This document shows positions 31,991 to 40,412 of a DNA stretch of 42,270 nt, piece after piece (the first letter of the stretch is position 1; every line of letters begins with the position of its first letter). The notes beneath the pieces were generated by a model. It ran no database searches. It was given only the letters and a program-made list of their open reading frames with translations, and was not told where the DNA came from. Origin of the DNA: an uncultured Propionibacteriaceae bacterium (GTDB taxonomy: Bacteria; Actinomycetota; Actinomycetes; Propionibacteriales; Propionibacteriaceae); contig CALIWR010000033.1 in the NCBI GenBank assembly GCA_938046585.1, forward strand, positions 1-42,270. Direction: 5' to 3'. The position numbers and the translations under genes were made by a program.

Positions 31991-33211
31991 TCAGCTCGCA
32001 GATCGCAGCTGCAGGATCGCCGTCAGAACCTGATCAGCCACCTCCCGCTTACTGGCGATCGGCAACGAGGTCTGGGTGTGGGGGGTGATGATCGTTACCA
32101 CATTGGTATCGACCCCAAAACCGGCGCCGGGGGTGAACAGGTCGTTCGCGACGATTAGGTCGATCCCCTTCGCAACCAGTTTGCGTCGAGAATGGGCGAT
32201 GAGGTCCGTCGTCTCCATCGAAAAGCCGCACAGGGTCTGCCCCGGGAGGCGATGCGTACCCAACCAAGCCAGGATGTCGCGGGTACGTTCCAATTCCAGC
32301 ACAGCCAGGCCGTCGGACTTCTTGATCTTCTGAGCGGTGACCTGGCGCGGCCGGTAGTCAGCCACAGCCGCCGCCATGATGATCACATCCGCAGCCGCCG
32401 CTCGTCGGCTAACGGCCTGAAACAATTCCTCGGCGGACTCCACCCGGATCGTCTCCCCAATCTGCGGCGGAGGATCCGCCGTGGCGCCGGCGATCATGGT
32501 GACCTCAGCGCCCCGCTGATACGCGGCCTGCGCCAAGGCGAAGCCCATCCGCCCAGTGGAGTGATTGGTGATGTAGCGCACCGGGTCAATCCGCTCGATC
32601 GTCGCGCCGGCCGTGACCAGCACCCGCAGGCCGGCCAGATCCCCGTCAGGCGCCGAGGCCTCGTCGAGACCCAGGCGAGCCCGTACCCGAGACACCAAGA
32701 CCGCGGCCTCGGGCAGCCGGCCCGGTCCGACCTCACCGCAGGCCAGCCGCCCCTCGGCAGGCGGGATCAGCTCGTAGCCGAAGCTCACCAGGCGGTCGAG
32801 GTTGGCCTGGACCGCTGGATGGGCCAGCATCTGGGTGTTCATCGCTGGGGCCACCAGGACCGGGGCAGTGCTGGCCAGCACCGTCGTGGTCAGCAGATCG
32901 TCCGCCAGCCCCTGGGCCAGGCGAGCGATCAGATCCGCACTGGCAGGCGCTACCAACACCAGATCGGCAGCCCGGGCCAGGTCGATATGCTCCATGGCGC
33001 GGCCTGACCCGGACGGGATCACCTCGACCGGGCAGGGCCACCCGGTAAGAGCCTCCATCACCAGCGGGGATACGAAGGACGTCGCCCGGGGGGTCATCAC
33101 CGCCCGTACCTCGACCCCGGTAGCCAGCAGGGCGGTCGTCAGATCAGCCGCCTTATACGCGGCGATGCCAGCGCCGATCCCCAGCAGCACCGTCGGTTGA
33201 TCCTTCGTCAT
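31991..33211 (-). CDS. coaBC: Bifunctional phosphopantothenoylcysteine decarboxylase / phosphopantothenate-cysteine ligase
   Basis: 406 residues, two steps of coenzyme A synthesis. The CoaC half (about 1-180, FMN flavoprotein) shows GAGIAAYKAADL, HIDLARAADLVLVAPAS with the catalytic His, PAMNTQM and ACGEVGPGRLPE with the key Cys. The CoaB half has VLVTAGATIERIDPVRYITNHSTGRMG, IMAAAVADYRP and KIKK. GATIERID and NHSTGRMG differ from the GGTREPID/NRSSGKMG usual in the phylum (from memory). The start at 33211 has GGAG six bases upstream. Convergent with parB; coaBC is usually placed elsewhere in actinobacterial genomes. Confidence 0.94.
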   Translation of the reverse strand: MTKDQPTVLLGIGAGIAAYKAADLTTALLATGVEVRAVMTPRATSFVSPLVMEALTGWPCPVEVIPSGSGRAMEHIDLARAADLVLVAPASADLIARLAQGLADDLLTTTVLASTAPVLVAPAMNTQMLAHPAVQANLDRLVSFGYELIPPAEGRLACGEVGPGRLPEAAVLVSRVRARLGLDEASAPDGDLAGLRVLVTAGATIERIDPVRYITNHSTGRMGFALAQAAYQRGAEVTMIAGATADPPPQIGETIRVESAEELFQAVSRRAAAADVIIMAAAVADYRPRQVTAQKIKKSDGLAVLELERTRDILAWLGTHRLPGQTLCGFSMETTDLIAHSRRKLVAKGIDLIVANDLFTPGAGFGVDTNVVTIITPHTQTSLPIASKREVADQVLTAILQLRSAS

Positions 33212-33350
33212 GCCTGGCTCCATCCTCAGCGTTACCACACGATCCACCCCGTTCCGGGGCGTAGATGAAAACCCTGTCACACAACGGCCCTGCGCGTCCC
33301 GGATGCACCACACTGGGGTTCCCACGTTCGAGCTGCTCTAGGAGACCAGC

Positions 33351-34703
33351 ATGACCACAGTCCGCGACGGCGCGACGATCCACGACATCCCGGCCGAAGA
33401 CGTCTTCTTCTCGACCACGGACCGCAAGGGCGTCATTTTCCAGGCCAACGACATGTTTGTCCGGATGGCGCGTCGCGACCGTAACCAGCTGGTCGGAGCC
33501 CCGCACAGCATCATCCGCCATCCCGACATGCCCGCCGGCGCCTTCCACCTGCTGTGGAACCGGTTGCTGGACGGGGAGCCGGTCGCGGCGTACGTCTTGA
33601 ACCAGGCCGGTGACGGGAGTGCGTACTGGGCCTTCGGGACCATTGCCCCGCTGGGCAGCGGATTCCTGTCGGTACGGTGCCGGCCGACCCGGCTCGACCT
33701 GTTTGCTGCGGCCGACGCGATCTACCGTGAAGTCCGCCCGATGGAAATCGAAACCCGCGCCGCCGGGGTCCCGGCCCGGGAGGCCGCCAGGATGGGCGCT
33801 GAGGCGCTCGAGGCGCACCTGGCATCGGTCGGTTTCACCTCGTACGACGACTTCATGATGGCTGCGGCCCCGGCCGAGGTTGCTTCACGGCGGGCCCTGT
33901 TCCCGGCGCTGCCGTCACGGCCCCATGCCCAGGGTGTCCAGGCCACAATGCTGCAGACCGCGAACCAGATCGACACCACCTTGGCCCCGCTGGCCGAGGC
34001 GCTGGGGACCTCTGCTGAGACCGGCGCCACCATCGAGAACCGGCTCCAGTACGCCTCTGGCAGTGTTCACCAGCTGCTCGACGCGCTGGCCGACGCCAGC
34101 GCGGTGATCGTGACCAAGGCTGAGGAGGAGCCGATGCTGGCGCAGGCCGCCACGTCGCTGACCGACCAGATCCGCTCGGTCTCAGCCAGCCTGGACACCT
34201 CGTACACCCATGTCCAGGCCGTCGCCACGTCACGCAAACGGCTGAACTTCGTGGTCGCAATCGCGCGGCTGCAGGCAGAGATGGTCGGCCAGTACGTGAT
34301 CGCGCTGATCGACGGCAAGGAATCGGCTGCCGACTCCGACGACGCGATCCGGGGCCTCTCGCAGGCGCTGAGCTCAATCCTGACCAATACGGAACTGGCC
34401 CTTACCGAAGACGCAGCCGCGACTTCGTCCTTGGCCGGGGATATCGACAGCGTCTCGAACACCCTCCGGATCGTGCAGATGCTGCTCACTAAATGGCGCG
34501 GGCTGCTGGCCAGTCGTAACCTCACCGACAGCCTGGGGGAGATCCTGCCCCGGCTCGACGCGGCCCTGACCGAGGTTACCTCGGCGGTGACCGAGGTCCG
34601 CAGCGGCTCGGAGGCGCTGACCTCGACCGTGGTCGGCTTCAACCGGAGCGAACTGCAGAACTACCTGGCGGTCTTGACCCACACCATGGCCGGGGCCAGG
34701 TGA
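33351..34703 (+). CDS. Orphan Aer-type PAS-domain protein
   Basis: 450 residues, soluble: no membrane segment or signal peptide. Residues about 15-125 are a PAS domain of the Aer (aerotaxis receptor) type, with FFSTTDRKGVIFQAND, QLVGAPHSIIRHPDMPAGAF and LLWNRLLDGEPV. The remainder (about 150-450) is almost entirely predicted helix and rich in Ala, Thr and Ser, like a long coiled coil (DTTLAPLAEALGTSAETGAT, LTEVTSAVTEVRSGSEALTS). The methyl-accepting hairpin tip motif of chemoreceptors is not seen, and no output domain is recognised. AGGAG lies six bases before the ATG. In Aer, PAS binds FAD; here the cofactor is unknown. Confidence 0.75.
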   Translation: MTTVRDGATIHDIPAEDVFFSTTDRKGVIFQANDMFVRMARRDRNQLVGAPHSIIRHPDMPAGAFHLLWNRLLDGEPVAAYVLNQAGDGSAYWAFGTIAPLGSGFLSVRCRPTRLDLFAAADAIYREVRPMEIETRAAGVPAREAARMGAEALEAHLASVGFTSYDDFMMAAAPAEVASRRALFPALPSRPHAQGVQATMLQTANQIDTTLAPLAEALGTSAETGATIENRLQYASGSVHQLLDALADASAVIVTKAEEEPMLAQAATSLTDQIRSVSASLDTSYTHVQAVATSRKRLNFVVAIARLQAEMVGQYVIALIDGKESAADSDDAIRGLSQALSSILTNTELALTEDAAATSSLAGDIDSVSNTLRIVQMLLTKWRGLLASRNLTDSLGEILPRLDAALTEVTSAVTEVRSGSEALTSTVVGFNRSELQNYLAVLTHTMAGAR

Positions 34704-34714
34704 TGGCCGGCTGA

Positions 34715-35305
34715 TCAGTCTCGTTTCGGGTCGTGGAAGACGTCAGCTAGGACCGTCAGGGCTTGCGTGAAATACGTCTCGGGGGGGTGTCGGGCCCCCT
34801 CGTCGTACCACGTGAAAATCGCGGTAATCATGGCCTGGGTGAGTGCGGCCACGATCACCCGGGCCTCGGGCTTGGAATAGCGTCCGCCGGCGACGATGGC
34901 ATCGCTCATCTGGTCGCCCAGGTTGCGTAGGTAGATCGCCGCAGCGGCCTGGATTCCGGCATGCTGGGCCCATAATCCGGTACGGGCGAGGGTTGCCTCC
35001 CGGTCGCGCTGGAAATGATCGTGGGAGATCGCGTCCAGCCCGCGGGTCAGTGATTCCAGAATGGGTGTTCCCTGTTCTAGTTCGGTTACCAGGATTCCGA
35101 TCAACCGTTCGTCGTGCTCGTCGTGCAGAACGAGGCCTTCCTTGGTTCCGAAATAGCGGTAGATCGAGGATGGGGACACCTCCGCGGCCTGCGCAATCTG
35201 CTCGACCGTCACCTGATCGAAGCCGCGTTCCTGGAAAAGTCGGACCGCGCACAGCTGAATATGGCGCATGGCGGCCTGTTTCTTTCGTTGTCTCAGCCCC
35301 GACAT
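34715..35305 (-). CDS. TetR/AcrR family transcriptional regulator
   Basis: 196 residues. The N-terminal TetR domain is clear: RHIQLCAVRLFQERGFDQVTVEQIAQAAEVSPSSIYRYFGTKEGLV (described in one stretch of the domain, residues 14-58). The rest is a helical ligand-binding region. Downstream of and on the same strand as the ABC exporter genes (43-bp gap), so probably the operon's regulator. No operator palindrome was identified. It is convergent with the PAS gene, 11 bp apart. Confidence 0.88.
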   Translation of the reverse strand: MSGLRQRKKQAAMRHIQLCAVRLFQERGFDQVTVEQIAQAAEVSPSSIYRYFGTKEGLVLHDEHDERLIGILVTELEQGTPILESLTRGLDAISHDHFQRDREATLARTGLWAQHAGIQAAAAIYLRNLGDQMSDAIVAGGRYSKPEARVIVAALTQAMITAIFTWYDEGARHPPETYFTQALTVLADVFHDPKRD

Positions 35306-35347
35306 GGCACTGATCCTGGCATAGGTGAGTGGTCGAGCCGTACCCGA

Positions 35348-36913
35348 CTATCCGCGTACCAGATCACGGTGGAACACCAGGCCGCCCCAGACGATAGCCA
35401 CGACGGCGGCTAGGCAGAGCCCCCACAGCGCAGTCCAGTTCGGCTCGGTGGTCGGCAGCCGGCCCACCAGGTACATCAGGGACAGCTGACGGGACCATTG
35501 CGGCAGCCGCAACGTCGGCGCCAGCAGGCCCACGGTGATGGCCCAGGCCGGGACCATCCAGGCAAGCCCACGCAGCCGGGGTAGGGCGCTGGTCAGGATC
35601 GCCCCGACTGCCACCATGGCCCAGATCGCGGGCAGGTAGCGCACACCCGCCGTGAGGACATCAGCCATGGCCGTATCGGTGCCCAGCGCCCACCACTGGG
35701 CGAGGCCGAATGCTGTCGCGTCGACCAGCATCACTACTGCCGCGGTGCCGGCTGCGACCAGGCACCAGGATCCCCACCACTGCCAGCGGGACCGGCGCCC
35801 GGCCAGCAGCAGCCCCAGACGAGCCTGAGATTCCTCCGTACCCAGGCGCAGGATCACCGCCAGCCCCGCTGATCCGGCGCAGCAGCCGGCAACCAGCAGC
35901 GCTATCTCGGCGGCCAGATTCGCCACCGACCCTCCTAGTGCGGCGGCGATGATCGGGTTCTTCGCGACGGCTTCGGCGAAGTCCTGGGTCATCACCCCGA
36001 GGGTGGCCGTCCAACAACAGCTACCCAGCAGCCAGCCGAGGCTGGGGCCGCGGCCCAGTCGCCAGGCGAGGCCCCACGGCCGGCTCAGGCTGCGGCCGGC
36101 CTGGGCCGGGCCAAGCCGGGTTGCGAGGAGCCCAGAGCCCAGGTCTCGGTGGGCGCAGATCAGCAGTGCCGTCGCCGTCGCGGTCAAAGCCAGGCCCAGC
36201 AGCGCCAGTACCGGGCGTCGCGACCAGTGGTCCCAGGCCCGGGCCTCGACGACCCAGCTCATCGGGGACAGCCAGGTCCACGATGAAGATTGGGAGTCGA
36301 CGACGGCGCGCGTCAGATATCCCAGGAAGACCAGGCCCAGGCCTAGGCCGAGCGCGGTACGGGCGGTGGTGGCGAATTGGGCCACAGCCAGCCCGACACC
36401 ACTCCAGGCCAGCCCGAATGCGGTCATCGACAGTACGTACCGTAAGGTCGCGAGGCCGGGGTAGCCCGCAGCTACCATGCCGGTCGTCGTGAGTACCCCG
36501 AATACTGACCAGGACACCAGCATGCTGAGAGCGGCCACGCTGGGCCAGGCCAGCCGATGAACCCGTAGAGCGGTCACCAGTTCCAATACCCCGCCGTCTT
36601 CTACCCGTCGAGTCAGGCGGACGGCCATGATCACTCCCAGGAAGGAGAACATGAGCTGCCCGAAGAAACCCACCTCGTAGGCTGTGATCCCGCCCAGGGA
36701 TTCCAATCCGTAGCCGCGGCCATTCACGGTGATGGAGGACAGAGACGCCCCCAAGGTCTGGGCGTAGGTGAGGCGATCGGCGGGATTCGGGTAGAGCCCT
36801 TTTACGCCGGCGGCAGAGCCGATGACCAGCACGGCCAAGACCGTCGGGGGCAGTAGCAGGAGTTTCCAGGAGGATCGCCACTGTAGCCGGGTCAGTTGCC
36901 ACCAGATCCTCAC
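35348..36913 (-). CDS. ABC exporter permease, antibiotic-exporter type (COG3559-like)
   Basis: 521 residues with about 12 hydrophobic segments in two halves, for example LLLPPTVLAVLVIGSAAG and LMFSFLGVIMAVRLTRRVED. The RRVEDGGVLELV sequence is typical of the putative exporters of polyketide antibiotics. It starts with GTG that overlaps the ATPase stop (GTGA). Works with the ATPase gene; substrate unknown. Confidence 0.8.
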   Translation of the reverse strand: MRIWWQLTRLQWRSSWKLLLLPPTVLAVLVIGSAAGVKGLYPNPADRLTYAQTLGASLSSITVNGRGYGLESLGGITAYEVGFFGQLMFSFLGVIMAVRLTRRVEDGGVLELVTALRVHRLAWPSVAALSMLVSWSVFGVLTTTGMVAAGYPGLATLRYVLSMTAFGLAWSGVGLAVAQFATTARTALGLGLGLVFLGYLTRAVVDSQSSSWTWLSPMSWVVEARAWDHWSRRPVLALLGLALTATATALLICAHRDLGSGLLATRLGPAQAGRSLSRPWGLAWRLGRGPSLGWLLGSCCWTATLGVMTQDFAEAVAKNPIIAAALGGSVANLAAEIALLVAGCCAGSAGLAVILRLGTEESQARLGLLLAGRRSRWQWWGSWCLVAAGTAAVVMLVDATAFGLAQWWALGTDTAMADVLTAGVRYLPAIWAMVAVGAILTSALPRLRGLAWMVPAWAITVGLLAPTLRLPQWSRQLSLMYLVGRLPTTEPNWTALWGLCLAAVVAIVWGGLVFHRDLVRG

Positions 36914-37821
36914 CGTACGCTCCCGTCGTAGTGCCGCCAGAACAGGTCATCCAGGCTGGCGGGGGTGACTGTCAAGCAGGTGGGGTTTTCGGCGGCCACA
37001 GCGGCTACGGTCGCGACGACATCACCGGGGGAACAGGTCAGGTGCAGCCGCAACGGATCGTCGTCGGGGATGACTGTTGCCGGGAGCAGTTCGGTGTTGA
37101 GGCGGTGGCGCAGGCGTGCCGTGATCGTCACGGTGGCCCGGGAACGTAGCGTCGCCAGCGAGTCGGTGATCACCGCCCGGCCCTCTCGGATGATCGTGAC
37201 CCGGTGGCACAGGGCTTCTACCTCGGACAGGATGTGGCTGCTGAGCAGGACCGTACGGCCCTCGTCGGACACCTCGTGGATGGTCTCCACGAAGCGGCGT
37301 TCCATGACCGGGTCCAGGCCCGAGGTGGGCTCGTCGAGGAGCAGCAGCGGGGCGCGGGTAGACAGGGCGGCGATCAGCGCCACCTTCTGCCGGTTTCCTT
37401 TGGAGTAGCTGGCGGCCCGGCGGCGGGGGTCCAGTTCGAAACGGTCGATCAGCTGGGCTCGTCGGTCGGGGTCGTGGCTGCCCTGTAGTCGGGCGATGAC
37501 ATCGATGCATTCGCCCCCGGTTAGGCTCGGCCATAGCAGCGTGTCGCCGGGGACGTAGGCGAGGTGCTGGTGGATCTGGGGTGCTGACCGCCACGGGTCC
37601 GCGCCGAAGACCGCCGCCTGACCTGACGTGAGCCGGATCTGGCCGAGCAGCGCCCGGATCGTGGTGGACTTCCCGGCCCCATTGGGGCCCAGAAAACCAT
37701 GCACCTCACCGCGGCGCACGCTCAAGTCCATCCCGTCTAAGGCGGTCACCGTCCCGAAGCGTTTCGTCGCCCCCACAACCTGAATCGGAAAGTCCATATC
37801 AAGTGAAAGTGACTCTCTCAT
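36910..37821 (-). CDS. ABC transporter ATP-binding protein
   Basis: 303 residues. VVGATKRFGTVTALDGMDLSV leads to Walker A GPNGAGKST; Q-loop region LAYVPGDTLLWPSL; signature YSKGNRQKVALIAAL (a variant of LSGGQ, as is common in this exporter class); Walker B LLLLDEPTSGLDPV; and LLSSHILSEVE with the switch His. A C-terminal accessory domain of about 80 residues follows. ATG at 37821 is preferred because TACCCT (minus strand, 37828-37833) ends six bases upstream, a leaderless layout; 37797 is an alternative. It heads the operon with the permease and TetR genes. Confidence 0.87.
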   Translation of the reverse strand: MRESLSLDMDFPIQVVGATKRFGTVTALDGMDLSVRRGEVHGFLGPNGAGKSTTIRALLGQIRLTSGQAAVFGADPWRSAPQIHQHLAYVPGDTLLWPSLTGGECIDVIARLQGSHDPDRRAQLIDRFELDPRRRAASYSKGNRQKVALIAALSTRAPLLLLDEPTSGLDPVMERRFVETIHEVSDEGRTVLLSSHILSEVEALCHRVTIIREGRAVITDSLATLRSRATVTITARLRHRLNTELLPATVIPDDDPLRLHLTCSPGDVVATVAAVAAENPTCLTVTPASLDDLFWRHYDGSVR

Positions 37822-37860
37822 GTGAGGAGGGTAGCGCACCCTGGTTTCGGCTGCGTCCTC

Positions 37861-38450
37861 GCCCTCGCACGGAAGCGGGCCGAACCTGCGCACGTATATC
37901 TCGGAGCGGCGCAGCATCCCTGCCCCACACAGCAGCGGGCCGAACGTTGAGCCTGCCGTCCGTACCCGCGATCAGCGACCTGCCCTTGCACAGGAGCGGG
38001 CCGAACCGTCGATTCGAGCCGGGCCGGTGGGCTGTGGTGGTGGTTCAGTCCGCTGGTGTGCTGCCCGGTACGACCCCAGCGGCACCCCGAACTGCACGAC
38101 GAATGACGAGAAATACCCGGCCTGGCCATGACCTGAAAGGGCCTTCTCGGGGTGAGGAGGACGGGGGCATCGGCGAAGTGGTTGTGCCCTCGCACAGGAG
38201 CGGGCATCCGGACCGCCAGCAGCCCCGCGTTACGCGCAGGCCTTCCCCCTCGCACAGGAGTGGGCCCTACCTGAGGGCGAGGTTGTGCCTAACCCCGCCG
38301 GCCTTCCTCCTCGCACAGCAGCGGGCCGAACGTGATGCTCGACAGCAGTGAAGCATTCGAGTCGCTTGTGCTCGCACAGGAGCAGGCCAAACCGTCGATT
38401 CGGGCCGGGCCGGTGGGCTGTGGTGGTGGTTCAGTCCGCTGGTGTGCTGC
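37861..38450 (+). repeat. Regular array of short repeats, 60-61 bp period, with terminal inverted copies
   Basis: Degenerate copies of a unit with core TCGCACAGGAGCGGGCCGAA begin at about 37861, 37922, 37982, then 38186, 38246, 38307 and 38368 (steps 61, 60, 60; then 204; then 60, 61, 61). Stretches between most copies are about 35 bp and unlike each other. Each run ends with an inverted copy, GGTTCAGTCCGCTGGTGTGC, at 38042 and 38428, again 60 bp on. No cas gene is in the window. It may be a decayed CRISPR-like array or a new repeat type. Confidence 0.7.
37982..38166 (+). repeat. Direct repeat copy 1 (with composite repeat copy C, partial)
   Basis: The forward repeat at 37982, the loop CGATTCGAGCCGGGCCGGTG, the inverted repeat at 38042, and a composite-repeat segment 38081-38166 recur in the same order at 38368-38550 with few changes. 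Copy C lacks the CGGCCCGCC and hairpin end. Confidence 0.85.
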
Positions 38451-38602
38451 ACGATGCGATCCCAGCGGCACCCCGAACTGCACGACGAACGACGAGAAAC
38501 ACCCAACCCAGCCACCACCTGAAGAACCTTCTCGTCGGTGAGGAGGAAGACGGGGGTGTTAGCTCCGCGGCCCGCCCTCGCGGATGCGAGGGCAATCAAA
38601 CC
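38368..38602 (+). repeat. Direct repeat copy 2 (with composite repeat copy D)
   Basis: Second copy of the 37982-38166 unit, here running on through the complete composite end. The end is a perfect hairpin: GCCCTCGC 38574-38581, loop GGAT, GCGAGGGC 38586-38593, then AATCAAACC. Confidence 0.85.
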
Positions 38603-38610
38603 TGGCCGTG

Positions 38611-38748
38611 GAGCACCCCGAACTGGGCGACGAGCGACGAGAAATACCCAGCCCGGCCACGACCCCAGGAGTCTTCTCGTCGGTGAGGAGGAAGGCGGGG
38701 GTGTTAGCTCCACGGCCCGCCCGAGCGAAGGCGAGGGCAATCAAACAC
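38611..38748 (+). repeat. Composite intergenic repeat, copy E
   Basis: Tandem to copy D, starting GAGCACCCCGAACTGGGCGA and ending GCGAGGGCAATCAAACAC. It is closest to copy B beside dnaA. Confidence 0.88.
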
Positions 38749-38753
38749 AGCCC

Positions 38754-38792
38754 GCCCTCGCGCAGGCGAGGGCCATCTACCACTGTCATAAT
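38754..38792 (+). promoter_or_regulatory. Repeat-end hairpin (copy F) and promoter of the ABC exporter operon
   Basis: GCCCTCGC 38754-38761, loop GCAG, GCGAGGGC 38766-38773 form a perfect 8-bp hairpin. CATAAT at 38787-38792 is a likely -10, six bases before the ATG at 38799, so the hairpin occupies the -35 position. Confidence 0.55.
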
Positions 38793-38798
38793 CCGGGC

Positions 38799-40412
38799 AT
38801 GCCCTCTGCTCTGCTGGCGCCGGGATTCCCCTCCCGGGTGCCCGTCCTCTCGGCCGCGTTGCCTGTCGTACGAGCGCTCGCCCTCACCGGGCTTGGAGCC
38901 CTGCTCGCCCGGGCCGTCGACACCGTACGGGCCCAGGACCCGATTTCGCCGTGGCTGTGGGTCGGGGCGGGGGTGTTGATCCTGGTTGCCGGGCTCACGA
39001 AATGGTTCGGCAGCGCCCTGGTGGCCCAGGCCACGGCAGAACAGGAAGGGTGGCAGCGGGCCCGGCTTACCCGGCAGGTGCTCGGCCGGGGCTACCGGTG
39101 GCTGTCGGGGCAAGACGCCGGCAAGCTCGCGACCCTACTCAACGAGGGCGTCGTCAAACACGTCGAATATCGGGTCGGCTACCTCGGAACGGCCGTCGGG
39201 GCGTTGCTGGCGCCGGTCGCCACGGTCGGCCTGACTGCTCTGCTGATCGATGCCCGGTCTGCGCTCTGGCTGGCATTGTTGCTTCCCGCTGCGCCGCTGA
39301 TCGTCGGGCTGTGCCATCGTTTCACCCGACGTTCCCCGGCGGCCCGGCGCCGGGCCCAGGCGGTCTACGCGGGCCGCTTCCTGGACTCGGTGCAAGGGCT
39401 GACCTCGCTGCGGCTGCTGAACGCGCACCGACGCCGGGCCGCGCAGCTCGCCGACGACGGTGAACAGGTCCGGGTCTCGGTGATGGCGGTGTTGTGGGCC
39501 AACCAGTTGCTGATCCTCGCCCTCGACCTGACTTTCGCGTTGGTGCTGCTCGGCGGCTCCGGGGTGATCGCGCTGACCGGGGTCCAGGCTGACCGGCTCA
39601 GCCTGGGCGAGGGCTTTGCGATCGTCTGGGTCTCGTACCTGCTGCTGAGCCCAATTGAGTACGTGGGTGCTTTCTTCTACCTGGGGATCGGGGGCCGGGC
39701 CGCCGAGGCCGAGATCCTGGAACTGGCTAGCGCTTCTGCTGGTCCGTTAAGCCGCTGGAGCCCTCCCGATCAGGGGCCGGCGACTGACCTGGAGGTGGCC
39801 AGCGTCACCTTCCGCCACGACCAGGAGATCGTCCTGCGAGATGTCGACCTGAAACTCACCCCGGGCAGTGCGACCGCGGTAATCGGCCCGTCGGGATCGG
39901 GCAAGTCGACCCTGCTGGCCTTGCTGCAGGGGCTGCTGGAACCCGACCAGGGCCGGGTCGGCCGGGTTACGACCATCGGCAGCGACGCCGCCTGGCTTCA
40001 GCAGCACACCGCGCTGGTCGGCCAGGGTGCCGCCCTGCTGCGCGGCAGCGTCGCCCAGAATCTGCGTCTGGCCCGGCCAGACGCCAGCGATGAGCAGTTG
40101 TGGCAGGTGCTGCGTCGGGTCGGTCTGGCTGACGAGATCCCCGACCTCGACACCCCGGTCGGTGAGCTCGGGCACGGGGTTTCCGGCGGGCAGGCGCAGC
40201 GGATCGCGATCGCTCGGGTGTTGCTGGCTGACCGGCCGGTACTGCTGCTCGACGAGCCAACCTCTTCCTTGGACGGCCCCACCGAGCAGGCTGTGTTGGC
40301 GGCGCTGCGGGAGGCCAGCCAGGGCCGTACCGTGGTCTCGGTGGCGCACCGGGCCAGCGCCCTGGACACCGGCGCGCAGGTTCATACCCTGGTCAAGGGG
40401 AGGCTACGGTGA
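38799..40412 (+). CDS. ABC half-exporter, CydD-like
   Basis: 537 residues: a six-helix membrane domain (about 1-310) and an ATPase domain (about 330-535). Walker A is GPSGSGKST, signature VSGGQAQRIAIARVLL, and Walker B LLLDEPTSSLDG. NLRLARPDASDEQLWQVLRRVGL resembles the CydDC family. The start is placed at 38799 (leaderless, after CATAAT); a longer frame reaching back into the repeats is not credible. Overlaps its partner by 4 bp. CydDC exports thiols and aids cytochrome bd assembly, but no cydAB is here, so the role is uncertain. Confidence 0.78.
   Translation: MPSALLAPGFPSRVPVLSAALPVVRALALTGLGALLARAVDTVRAQDPISPWLWVGAGVLILVAGLTKWFGSALVAQATAEQEGWQRARLTRQVLGRGYRWLSGQDAGKLATLLNEGVVKHVEYRVGYLGTAVGALLAPVATVGLTALLIDARSALWLALLLPAAPLIVGLCHRFTRRSPAARRRAQAVYAGRFLDSVQGLTSLRLLNAHRRRAAQLADDGEQVRVSVMAVLWANQLLILALDLTFALVLLGGSGVIALTGVQADRLSLGEGFAIVWVSYLLLSPIEYVGAFFYLGIGGRAAEAEILELASASAGPLSRWSPPDQGPATDLEVASVTFRHDQEIVLRDVDLKLTPGSATAVIGPSGSGKSTLLALLQGLLEPDQGRVGRVTTIGSDAAWLQQHTALVGQGAALLRGSVAQNLRLARPDASDEQLWQVLRRVGLADEIPDLDTPVGELGHGVSGGQAQRIAIARVLLADRPVLLLDEPTSSLDGPTEQAVLAALREASQGRTVVSVAHRASALDTGAQVHTLVKGRLR

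Noticed and set aside
37861..38450. Calling the array a functional CRISPR
   Set aside because: Copies are too degenerate, inverted copies end the runs, and no cas gene or leader is visible; it is reported as an unexplained repeat instead.
38538..38798. N-terminal extension of the CydD-like gene into the repeats
   Set aside because: The added residues are translated repeat sequence; the ATG at 38799 fits a leaderless promoter and the normal domain start.
38267..39113. Minus-strand frames with a shared FLLTDEK segment in the repeats
   Set aside because: The likeness is due to the DNA repeats being read in one frame; copies are interrupted in others and no start signal exists.
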